Part shown: positions 52,590 to 59,704 of the stretch, piece after piece
Layout of the letters: every line of letters starts with the position of its first letter
How positions within the stretch are numbered: position 1 is the first letter of the stretch
Assembly (NCBI RefSeq): GCF_009676705.1
Contig: NZ_CP046046.1
Span: forward strand, 930,001-994,000
Source: Spiribacter sp. 2438
GTDB lineage: Bacteria > Pseudomonadota > Gammaproteobacteria > Nitrococcales > Nitrococcaceae
DNA: 64,000 bases
Reading direction: 5' to 3'
Translations under genes and position numbers: made by a program
Notes under the pieces: model-generated
Told to the model about the DNA's origin: nothing
The model's database searches: none
Seen by the model: the letters and a program-made list of their open reading frames with translations, nothing else

Positions 52590-52751
52590 GATTACCGCTA
52601 CGCCGAGGCCGTCCGGGCGGCCGAGCAACGCTTCATTGAGGCGGGCGTCAGTGCCGTGCCCGGTTTTGTGATCGACGGACGCTATCTGATTTCGCGCGCT
52701 CAGCCGGCCAGCAGCCTCGTCGATGCGATCCGACAGATTGCCGAGATCTAA
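52590..52751 (+). pseudogene. 3' fragment of a DsbA-family (FrnE-like) oxidoreductase gene
   Basis: The plus strand encodes 53 residues ending at TAA 52749: DYRYAEAVRAAEQRFIEAG, SAVPGFVIDGRYLISRAQP, and AIRQIAEI. This is the C-terminal end of DsbA-family thioredoxin-fold proteins of the FrnE / 2-hydroxychromene-2-carboxylate isomerase group, including the cis-Pro (VPGFVIDG). The frame runs back into the 43-bp repeat and hits a stop at 52569 with no start, so the N-terminal part and the CxxC site are gone. The break coincides exactly with the end of the repeat. It converges on cysH with a four-base overlap of stop codons. Confidence 0.82.
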
Positions 52752-53437
52752 CGATGCAGCCCGCATTCCCGGAAATACCCACCAAACCGCAGATCTTCGG
52801 AATCGGTGATCTCGCCGACGGCACGGGTCGTATGCCAGTCTCCAATAGAAATGTAACCGGCCTCCCGAAGCGGGTGATATGGCAAGGCATAACGCGTCAG
52901 GTACTGGTGGACGTCATAATCGCTCCAGTCGGCGAGCGGATGCAGCTTTTCAACGCCCCATCGCGATTCCCGGAACGCGATACCCGAACGTGAAGCCGAC
53001 TGCACACGTCGCAGGCCACTGATCCAGACCCCCGCCTGCAATTCATCCAGCGCTCGCTGCATCGGTTCGACCTTGTTCTCATCGTTGTAGCGGCGTAAGG
53101 CGTCCTCGCCCTGCTCCCAGCGTTTACCGTCTATCGTTTCCTGCCAGGCAGCGCTGCGCGCTGCCGAGAAGACGTGCAAATTGAGATCCAACCGCTTGGT
53201 CAGTTGCTCGACGAACCGATAGGTCTCGGCGAAATGGTAGCCCGTGTCAATGAACACAACCGGTATATCGGCCTGAATGGAGGTAGTCATGTGCAGCAGA
53301 ACAGCCGCCTGATTACCGAAGCTGGAACTCAGAACGGCTCGCCCGGGCAGTGTCTCAAGACCCCATCGGACCCGATCGGTGGCGCTCATCTCCGCTAATG
53401 CGGCACCCTGTTGACCCCTATCGATCCTGTTCACCAT
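52748..53437 (-). CDS. cysH: Phosphoadenylyl-sulfate (PAPS) reductase
   Basis: CysH reduces PAPS to sulfite with thioredoxin. The 229-residue protein has the PP-loop-like AVLSSSFGNQAAVLLHM, FIDTGYHFAETYRFVEQL, the LHPLADWSDYDVHQYL segment and the C-terminal ECGLHR with the catalytic cysteine (C225). C225 is the only cysteine in the protein: the paired cysteines that hold the iron-sulfur cluster in APS reductases are absent (WISGLRRVQSASR in that place), so the PAPS-specific type is expected. Its ATG overlaps the cysI TAA as TAATG in reverse order of transcription cysJ-cysI-cysH. Confidence 0.95.
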   Translation of the reverse strand: MVNRIDRGQQGAALAEMSATDRVRWGLETLPGRAVLSSSFGNQAAVLLHMTTSIQADIPVVFIDTGYHFAETYRFVEQLTKRLDLNLHVFSAARSAAWQETIDGKRWEQGEDALRRYNDENKVEPMQRALDELQAGVWISGLRRVQSASRSGIAFRESRWGVEKLHPLADWSDYDVHQYLTRYALPYHPLREAGYISIGDWHTTRAVGEITDSEDLRFGGYFRECGLHR

Positions 53438-55128
53438 TAGTCGCTCCGCAACTCGTTTGTCTCGCTGCCATGAACGGTGGCGGAAATCGTCCCGGAACGA
53501 ATGAGGTAATCGCCGAATGCCTCATCAACTTCACGATTCTGTGCAAAAGCCGCGAATAGCTGATCAATGATTTCAAGGATTGTCGGCTCGTCGATATTCT
53601 CGCGATGAATTCGATTGAGCCTCGAGCCATCGAAGGCCGCACCGAGATACATGTTGTATCGTCCCGGTGCACGGCCAACGAAACCAATTTCTCCGAGATA
53701 GGGCCGTGAGCAGCCGTTCGGGCAACCCGACATGCGGATCGTCATGGGAACATCGCCAATTCCGTGACGAACCGCGATTTCGTCAATGGACGCCAGCAAT
53801 GTCGGGAGATATCGCTCGGACTCCGCCATTGCCAGGCCGCAGGTCGGGAAGGCAACACACGCCATCGAATGACGCTGGCGCACCGAGACCGATTCATCAT
53901 CCAGACCTGCATCACGCAGACGCGTATCGACCGACTCACAGTCAGACGGCCGGATACCGCTGAGAATTAGGTTGTGATTGGGTGTGATGCGAACATCCTC
54001 GCTGTAATCACGGACAATGCGCTCGAGCGCCTCACGTGTCTCACCAGTGAGTCGCCCGCCTTCAACGAAGACCGTTCGGTGATATCGCTCATCAACAGCT
54101 TTATGCCACCCGAATCGATCTCCATTGCCGTTGAACGCGACCGGGATGGGATGATCGAGCGTAACGCCGCTCCGTGTCGCGACTTCCTTTGCAAGCCATT
54201 CGATCCCGCGGTCGTCAACGGTGTATTTAAAGCGAGCATGGCGGCGATTCTCGCGATCCCCGTAATCGCGCTGAATGGTGACAATCGCCTCGCAGACAGC
54301 GACTACATCCTCGGTCCGGACAAATCCGAGCGATTCTGCGAGCCGCGGAAATGTGCTTGAATCACCCTGACTGCAGCCCAGGCCGCCACCCGCCAGCACG
54401 TTAAACCCGATAAGGCAATCATTACGCTCGATCGCGATCAGGCCGATATCCTGACTGTAGACATCAACGTCATTAACCGGCGGCAGAGCAATCCCTATCT
54501 TGAATTTCCTTGGAAGATACGTCCGGCCGTAAAGCGGGTCCGGAGTCGGCTCAATCTCCCTGGTATCGACTTTATCGCCGTCAACCCAAATCTCCCGCCA
54601 TGCATCCGTCCGTGGCGTCAGATGCGCGCTGATTTCCCGCGCGATGCGCGACGTCTCGGCGTGGAGAGGGCCCGCCTCAGGCTGGACATGACACATGACA
54701 TTCCGATTGACATCCCCGCATCCGGCCAGCGAGTCCATGAGAACCGCGTCAAGCCGCCCCATCAGGTCCGGCAGATTCTCTTTCGCAACCCCGTGGAATT
54801 GCACGGCTTGGCGGGTTGTTAAACGCAGACTGCCACCGCCAAGCTGACGGGCCGTCTCATTCAGGGCCGACCACTGTTGAGGCGTTGCCACACCACCGGG
54901 CACACGCACTCTGATCATGAACCGATAATCAGGTTCAAGCCTCGCCTCGCGGCGCTCACGGCGGCTCTCCCGGTTGTCCTGCTGGTAGATGCCGTGGAAT
55001 TTTGTAATCGCCGTGTCCTCTGGATGGACAGCGCCCGTGGTCTCGTCATCCAGGCTTGAGACCAGCGTTCCACGCAGATTTCGGCTTCGCGCCTTGATTT
55101 TTTCGACGTCGAGGTTTTCAGCCATCAA
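53437..55128 (-). CDS. cysI: Sulfite reductase (NADPH) hemoprotein beta subunit
   Basis: CysI, 563 residues, carries siroheme and a 4Fe-4S cluster and reduces sulfite to sulfide. The four cluster cysteines are in ACVAFPTCGLAMAESERYLP and SGCPNGCSRPYLGEIGFVG. N-terminal landmarks are FHGIYQQDNRESRRERREA and IRVRVPGGVATPQQW. It overlaps cysJ by four bases and cysH by one. Siroheme for it is made by CysG, encoded in the same cassette. Confidence 0.97.
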   Translation of the reverse strand: MMAENLDVEKIKARSRNLRGTLVSSLDDETTGAVHPEDTAITKFHGIYQQDNRESRRERREARLEPDYRFMIRVRVPGGVATPQQWSALNETARQLGGGSLRLTTRQAVQFHGVAKENLPDLMGRLDAVLMDSLAGCGDVNRNVMCHVQPEAGPLHAETSRIAREISAHLTPRTDAWREIWVDGDKVDTREIEPTPDPLYGRTYLPRKFKIGIALPPVNDVDVYSQDIGLIAIERNDCLIGFNVLAGGGLGCSQGDSSTFPRLAESLGFVRTEDVVAVCEAIVTIQRDYGDRENRRHARFKYTVDDRGIEWLAKEVATRSGVTLDHPIPVAFNGNGDRFGWHKAVDERYHRTVFVEGGRLTGETREALERIVRDYSEDVRITPNHNLILSGIRPSDCESVDTRLRDAGLDDESVSVRQRHSMACVAFPTCGLAMAESERYLPTLLASIDEIAVRHGIGDVPMTIRMSGCPNGCSRPYLGEIGFVGRAPGRYNMYLGAAFDGSRLNRIHRENIDEPTILEIIDQLFAAFAQNREVDEAFGDYLIRSGTISATVHGSETNELRSD

Positions 55129-56915
55129 TATACATCCTTCTGGTAGCGACCCTCACGCTTGAGCAGGTCGATTGCCTGTTGTGCTTGCTCATCAGTCAAT
55201 CGACGCTCTGTGGCGATAATCGTTTTCAGCGCGTCTTCAACGGCCTGTGCCATCCCCCGGCCGTTACCGCAGACGTAGAAGTGCGCACCGCGCTCGAGCC
55301 ATTCATTCACGTCGGTGCCCTCCTCAAGAATCCGATGCTGTACATACGTTCGCTCTGCCCCATCCCGGGAAAAGGCGACGGATAGCCGGTTGAGCCAACC
55401 GGTTTCATGCCAGTATTGCCAATCGAGCTGATAGAGGAAGTCTGTCCGGCGGTGCTGTTCACCAAAGAACAACCAGTTGTCTCCCGTTGCACCGGTTGCC
55501 TCACGGTGCTGCATAAAGGCCCGAAACGGCGCGACGCCGGTGCCAGGACCGACCATGATAATGGGGGTGGCACCCGAATCCGGCGGTTTGAAACGCGGAT
55601 TCGGTTCGACGTAAACCGGGGCCGTATCACCGACCTGGAGACGCTCGAGTAGATAACCCGAAGCCGCACCGGTCCGGATACGATCGTCGTGATCGCCGGT
55701 TTCGAGCCGGACTGTCAGATGCACCTCATCCTCGGCCACTTCGGGGCTTGAGGCGATTGAATAAAGCCGAGGCGCGCACTTGCGCAGGGCGCCCACCAGC
55801 TGATCAGCCGTCACCTCGCCGGGATAGGCGCGGATAACGTCAACCGTCTGACGCGTGGTCAGCCAGCCGCGCAAACGCTCCCGGTCGTCGACAATTGCGT
55901 TCAGTGCGTCATGACCGGTCAGAGCTGCCCATTCTTTCAGAAATGGCACAACGACCTGCGTGAGTTCCAGGCGCTCGGTCGCGGCCGCCCGCAACGTCAG
56001 CCTCGAGTCATCGAAGACCACCTCCTCGTCACCAGACAGCCCGGTCAGTTGCAACAGCTCGTCCACCAGAGCATCGTCGTTGCGCGGCTGGATACCCAGT
56101 GAATCCCCAGGCGCATACTCGATACCGCTATCCTCCAGCGAGAGCACCACGTGGCCCACGCGCTTGCCGGACGGCGGAACCGTCAGTGGCGCGCGTTCGA
56201 GCACCTCCGCGTGGTATGGATTCCGACGATCATGCTGTAACGGTGTTGACGCTACCGACGGTACTGACGTCACCGAATGGGACTGCGAAGCAGACTCGAG
56301 CCGTTCAAACAGCGCAGTGGCCCACTGTGCTTCCTCCGCATCGAACTCAACGTCACAGTCGATGCGCTGGATCAGTGGCTTCGCGCCCAGCGCCTGCAGA
56401 CGCTCATCGACATTCTTGCCCGCCTCGCAGAAATCGGGATAGGAGGAATCACCAAGCGCGAGCACGCTGTACTCGAGATCATCGAGCCTTGGCGCGTTGT
56501 CGCCATGCAAGAACTGGTGAAATGCCTCTGCGGTCTCCGGCGGTTCGCCATCACCATGGGTGCTCATGACCAGCGCGAGCAGTTCTTTTTTACGGATCTG
56601 GCGCGGGTTGACCTGTGCCAGGTCGGACATCTCCACATCGATGCCACGCGCTTGCGCCTGTTGTTTGAGCCGTTCAGCGACACCCCGCGCATTCCCCGTC
56701 TCAGTGCCGTACCAGATCGTCAGGGTTTGCGCCGGTAGCGCTGTTGGCGCGATTGCCGCGGATCCATCCACCGGCTGCGCCGACGCTCCCTGCTCGGCCG
56801 CCGCTAGTCCGGCCGTATACCCCGACACCCAGAGCAGTTCATCCCGATCGGCGGTTGATACCAGTGCGCGGAGGCGCTCTTCCAATGCGGTATTCAGATG
56901 ACCTGAACTTGGCAT
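55125..56915 (-). CDS. cysJ: Sulfite reductase (NADPH) flavoprotein alpha subunit
   Basis: CysJ, 596 residues, passes electrons from NADPH through FAD and FMN to CysI. An N-terminal flavodoxin domain (IWYGTETGNARGVAERLKQ, ALGDSSYPDFCEAGK) is joined by a variable Ser/Val linker at about residues 205-225 to an FAD/NADPH reductase domain (PRLYSIASSP, VHLTVRLETG, MVGPGTGVAPFRAFMQHRE) and ends in the invariant REGRYQKDVY. First gene of the cysJ-cysI-cysH operon, divergent from cysG. Confidence 0.97.
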   Translation of the reverse strand: MPSSGHLNTALEERLRALVSTADRDELLWVSGYTAGLAAAEQGASAQPVDGSAAIAPTALPAQTLTIWYGTETGNARGVAERLKQQAQARGIDVEMSDLAQVNPRQIRKKELLALVMSTHGDGEPPETAEAFHQFLHGDNAPRLDDLEYSVLALGDSSYPDFCEAGKNVDERLQALGAKPLIQRIDCDVEFDAEEAQWATALFERLESASQSHSVTSVPSVASTPLQHDRRNPYHAEVLERAPLTVPPSGKRVGHVVLSLEDSGIEYAPGDSLGIQPRNDDALVDELLQLTGLSGDEEVVFDDSRLTLRAAATERLELTQVVVPFLKEWAALTGHDALNAIVDDRERLRGWLTTRQTVDVIRAYPGEVTADQLVGALRKCAPRLYSIASSPEVAEDEVHLTVRLETGDHDDRIRTGAASGYLLERLQVGDTAPVYVEPNPRFKPPDSGATPIIMVGPGTGVAPFRAFMQHREATGATGDNWLFFGEQHRRTDFLYQLDWQYWHETGWLNRLSVAFSRDGAERTYVQHRILEEGTDVNEWLERGAHFYVCGNGRGMAQAVEDALKTIIATERRLTDEQAQQAIDLLKREGRYQKDVY

Positions 56916-57047
56916 ACATCGACTCGTCTATGATTGATTTTTTCCAAGTCTAGGCATGACTGCCGCAATCCAAAAAAGAATTTTCGGGAATATTCATATA
57001 AAGCAATGTTGTTTTTCATACGTTTGCAAACTCGCTACTTTCAGTTC
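56916..57047. promoter_or_regulatory. Divergent cysJ / cysG control region
   Basis: A 132-base gap, clearly A+T-rich compared with the rest of the window (runs such as GATTTTTTCC, CCAAAAAAGAATTTT, ATTCATATAAAG). It must hold promoters for both units. Candidate -10-like elements are present but no pair with convincing -35 spacing could be chosen, and no CysB-type site could be assigned by eye. Confidence 0.45.
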
Positions 57048-58442
57048 ATGAGCGTTTCGAAAAACAATACCGGATCCCCTTTCTACCCAATCTTTCTGCG
57101 ATTAAGACGGCGTCAGGTGTTGGTGATTGGAGGGAATATCGAGGCAGAGCGCAAGGTCCGTCGCCTGAATAGGGCCGGTGCCCGGATCACCGTGATCGCC
57201 GATGCGCTCACCGAGGGTCTCGAGGCGTTCGCGGTGGATGAGTCAATCGACTGGATTTCACCGCCGGTTGAGCCGGCGCATCTCGGCAACAAGCACTTGA
57301 TCGTTATCGCGGATGCGGCGCCGGCGACGCTGGACTGGGTTCGTGATCAAGCCGAGCGAGACGGCATACCGTTCAACGCCGTCGATCAGCTCGAGCAGTG
57401 CAGCGCGATTGTACCGTCTGTTGTGGATCGGTCGCCGCTGATGGTTGCTGTCAGCTCCGCCGGGACCGCTCCAGAGCTGGCTAGGATGACACGCAGTCGG
57501 ATCGAGCGAATGCTGCGTCCGGGATCCGGGCGCCTCGCCACTCTGCTAAGTGAGCTACGCGTGCCAATTCGCACACGCTACCCGGATATCCCGAGGCGCC
57601 GCCAATTCCTCAATTGGGCAATGACAGGCCCTCCCGCTGACGCTGCGGATCAGGGCGATAGCGAAGCGGCCGAGAATTATATCCGAGAATCTCTGGCAGA
57701 TGAGCGCCAGACGCCAACCGGTGAGGTCATGCTTGTCGGCGCCGGCCCCGGCGACCCGGAATTGCTGACACTCCGCGCGTTGCGTGCAATACAGAGCGCT
57801 GATGTCATCGCGTATGACGGTCTCATCGATTCGTCGATACTCGATTACGCGCGACGTGATGCGAAGTTACTCAGCGTCGCCAAGCGAGCGGGCGACAAGG
57901 GCATTCATCAGACGGAGATCTGCGAACTGCTTGTCGAGCATGCAAGCGATGGTGCGCGCGTTGTTCGCCTTAAAGGAGGCGATCCGCTGATCTTCGGCCG
58001 CGCCGGCGAGGAGATCGATGCGCTCCGAGCCGCTGATGTACACTTTTCCATCATTCCCGGTGTAACGGCAGCGTCGGGGGCGGCTGCAGCCCTTAAAATG
58101 CCCCTGACACAGCGGGATCGATCGCAGTCTGTCCGCTTGGTCACCGCGCACTGCGCCAGAGGGATCGATTGCATTGATTGGGCAGCGCTCGCGACCGAGA
58201 AACAGACGCTAGCGTTTTATATGGGGATTGCCACCCTCGACCAGGTCGAGTGCAATCTCATCGCACATGGCCGTTCACCTGAGACACCGGTCGCAATCGT
58301 CGAGAACGCCAGTCAACCGACGCAGCGGCGGATCACTGGGCAGCTGGGGACGCTCTCAGTCCTCGCGCGTGAGCATCAACTGGTCTCGCCCGCTATAACG
58401 TTTATTGGTGAGGTGGCGGCTTCTGTCACTGTGCCGGCGTAA
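57048..58442 (+). CDS. cysG: Siroheme synthase CysG (dehydrogenase/ferrochelatase + uroporphyrinogen-III C-methyltransferase)
   Basis: A 464-residue two-domain enzyme that turns uroporphyrinogen III into siroheme. The N-terminal CysG-B domain has VLVIGGNIEAERKVRRL (usual GGG changed to GGN), the catalytic Asp in NAVD (E. coli D104) and VAVSSAGTAP (E. coli S128). The usual TDD stretch is replaced by DAAP. The C-terminal CysG-A domain has VMLVGAGPGDPELLTLRAL, YDGLIDSSIL, VAKRAGDKG, VVRLKGGDPLIFGRAGEE and the methionine of FYMGI. ATG 57048 (MSVSKNNTGSPFYP) gives the normal length; a start at 56934 would add 38 unrelated residues. Confidence 0.95.
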   Translation: MSVSKNNTGSPFYPIFLRLRRRQVLVIGGNIEAERKVRRLNRAGARITVIADALTEGLEAFAVDESIDWISPPVEPAHLGNKHLIVIADAAPATLDWVRDQAERDGIPFNAVDQLEQCSAIVPSVVDRSPLMVAVSSAGTAPELARMTRSRIERMLRPGSGRLATLLSELRVPIRTRYPDIPRRRQFLNWAMTGPPADAADQGDSEAAENYIRESLADERQTPTGEVMLVGAGPGDPELLTLRALRAIQSADVIAYDGLIDSSILDYARRDAKLLSVAKRAGDKGIHQTEICELLVEHASDGARVVRLKGGDPLIFGRAGEEIDALRAADVHFSIIPGVTAASGAAAALKMPLTQRDRSQSVRLVTAHCARGIDCIDWAALATEKQTLAFYMGIATLDQVECNLIAHGRSPETPVAIVENASQPTQRRITGQLGTLSVLAREHQLVSPAITFIGEVAASVTVPA

Positions 58443-58450
58443 GACGGTAT

Positions 58451-58484
58451 GGTAATCCCCCCATTTATAAACGGGGGGATTACC
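58451..58484 (+). terminator. 12-bp perfect hairpin after cysG, at the cassette edge
   Basis: GGTAATCCCCCC (58451-58462) and GGGGGGATTACC (58473-58484) form a perfect 12-bp stem around ATTTATAAAC. No T-run follows. It lies eight bases after the cysG stop and directly abuts repeat copy 2. A further copy of one arm, GGGGGATTACC, is found at 52586-52596 at the other cassette edge. Confidence 0.7.
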
Positions 58485-58527
58485 CAATGACGCGTCGACT
58501 GAACATATAAAGAAACGCCGGGGCGGG
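58485..58527. repeat. 43-bp direct repeat, copy 2
   Basis: Identical to 52546-52588. Here it is a stranded duplicate: on the minus strand it contains an ATG and seven codons of the phosphodiesterase reading frame (MFSRRVI) that then run into the cassette, and it completes the terminator of the binding-protein gene. Confidence 0.97.
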
Positions 58528-58540
58528 CCCCGGCGTCGTT
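58509..58540 (-). terminator. Rho-independent terminator of the binding-protein gene
   Basis: On the minus strand GACGCCGGGGC, a short CC(G) loop and GCCCCGGCGTTTCTTT form a strong stem followed by a T-rich tail, 20-odd bases after the stop codon at 58562. Part of it lies in repeat copy 2. Confidence 0.85.
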
Positions 58541-58561
58541 GCTCAATTAACCGAGCTCCGG

Positions 58562-59524
58562 TTAGAGCATGTCCTGCAGGTTTGCGCGTGCGTCCTCACT
58601 CAACCAGGACATCCACATGTCCGGTCGATTCTGCAGAAAATGCACCACCGCTTCATCCACCGTGGCGTTGTTGTCCGAGTGCCATGCCAGCAGCTCATTC
58701 ATTTCGCTGTTGTCGAAGCTGAGCCGCTGCATCAGCTCGAACACCGCCGGCTCGCGTTCGGCCAGGTCCGTGGTGACCACGTTGTAGACTGGTGAGGAGG
58801 GCCAGGCCGTCTTGCCAATGTCGTCGCAATCTACATCCAGATTGCACTCATAGGTTTCCTGGTCAACGGGACCCATATCCACGCTGACGAGATCGTACTT
58901 GCCAAGCGGCGCCGTCGGCCCCCAGTAGTAGCCAAAGTACGGCTCGCCGCTCTCGTACGCGGAGACCAGTGCAGCCATCAACGTCTCACCGGAGCCGTGA
59001 TGAAAAACTTCAATGCCATGGCTCTCGAAGTCATAGGCTTCGACTAGTGCGTCATTGGCATTTCGGCACCCCCAGCCATCAGGACAGCTGTGGAAGCGCC
59101 CGCCCACGAGTTCCGGGTTCTCAAGAATCCCCTCTATCGTGGCGAGTTCCGGATGCTCCTCCACCAGATAGGAGGGAACCAGCCAATGCTCGGTACCACC
59201 GGCACTGAACGCATCCGAGGCCTTGACTACCCGCCCCTCTTCCTCGAGACGGAAATACGCCGGCGCTCCGTTCGGCCAGAGCTCCGGTATGACATCCGGT
59301 TCGTTGTTCTCCGCCAGGGAGGTCACCGCTGTGGTGGTGGCGGAGGGGACCACCACCACATCGCAGCCATACCCTTGCTCCATGAGAAACGCCGCTACAC
59401 CAGTGATGATCCGGCCGGACGTCCAGTTCATTTCGGCGACGGAGACGGTACCGCAATCGGCTTTCGCACTGAGAGGCGCCATCAGCCCCGCCAGTGCCAC
59501 GGCCAGTACACAACGTTTACGCAT
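58562..59524 (-). CDS. Glycine betaine/choline-type ABC transporter substrate-binding protein (ProX/OpuAC family)
   Basis: A 320-residue periplasmic protein with a signal peptide (MRKRCVLAVALAGLMAPLSAKA) and the OpuAC fold: VAEMNWTSGRIITGVAAFLM, NEPDVIPELWPNGAPAYF, and aromatic residues such as GYYWGPTAPLGKYDL expected to cage a quaternary ammonium group. Highly acidic. ATG 59524 has GGAG upstream; a start at 59575 would disrupt the signal peptide. No permease or ATPase gene of its type lies in the window, so the gene is an orphan here and its partner transporter is unknown. A compatible solute as ligand is inference. Confidence 0.87.
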   Translation of the reverse strand: MRKRCVLAVALAGLMAPLSAKADCGTVSVAEMNWTSGRIITGVAAFLMEQGYGCDVVVVPSATTTAVTSLAENNEPDVIPELWPNGAPAYFRLEEEGRVVKASDAFSAGGTEHWLVPSYLVEEHPELATIEGILENPELVGGRFHSCPDGWGCRNANDALVEAYDFESHGIEVFHHGSGETLMAALVSAYESGEPYFGYYWGPTAPLGKYDLVSVDMGPVDQETYECNLDVDCDDIGKTAWPSSPVYNVVTTDLAEREPAVFELMQRLSFDNSEMNELLAWHSDNNATVDEAVVHFLQNRPDMWMSWLSEDARANLQDML

Positions 59525-59613
59525 AAAATGCTCCACTTTTGCTTTGGCATATCGCCACATTTGATAGTAGATCAATTTTCTTGATGATTCGAACCCGCCC
59601 CATCCACCGCGCC

Positions 59614-59642
59614 TTGACAGAACGCCTACCCCATGGGCTAAT
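59614..59642 (+). promoter_or_regulatory. Predicted promoter of pcp-ABC operon
   Basis: Perfect TTGACA (59614-59619), 17 bases, then GCTAAT (59637-59642); TAATAC two bases later is an alternative -10. About 60 bases upstream of the pcp ATG. Confidence 0.55.
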
Positions 59643-59650
59643 ACCGATGA

Positions 59651-59662
59651 TTTATCGATAAA
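59651..59662. promoter_or_regulatory. Palindrome, candidate operator
   Basis: TTTATCGATAAA is a perfect 12-bp palindrome located just downstream of the expected transcription start of the pcp operon. No regulator gene is adjacent. Position suggests repression; the binding protein is unknown. Confidence 0.35.
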
Positions 59663-59704
59663 ACGGCGCGATAAACGTAAAACGCGGCGTTGGGAAGGGC
59701 CTGG

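Larger units (their letters stand above)
52589..58484. other. Inserted sulfate-assimilation cassette (cysH-cysI-cysJ, cysG)
   Basis: About 5.9 kb lying exactly between the two 43-bp direct repeats. Its left edge reads GGATTACC directly after copy 1, and its right edge GGGGGGATTACC directly before copy 2. It contains a truncated foreign gene end, a complete PAPS-to-sulfide module and the siroheme synthase needed for it. Coding style and especially the cysJ-cysG gap are visibly richer in A+T than the surroundings. No transposase or integrase is present, so the route of entry is unknown. Confidence 0.8.

Noticed and set aside
52546-58527. Insertion sequence or composite transposon carrying the cys genes
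   Set aside because: No transposase and no terminal inverted repeats of IS type; repeats are direct and derived from the target genes.
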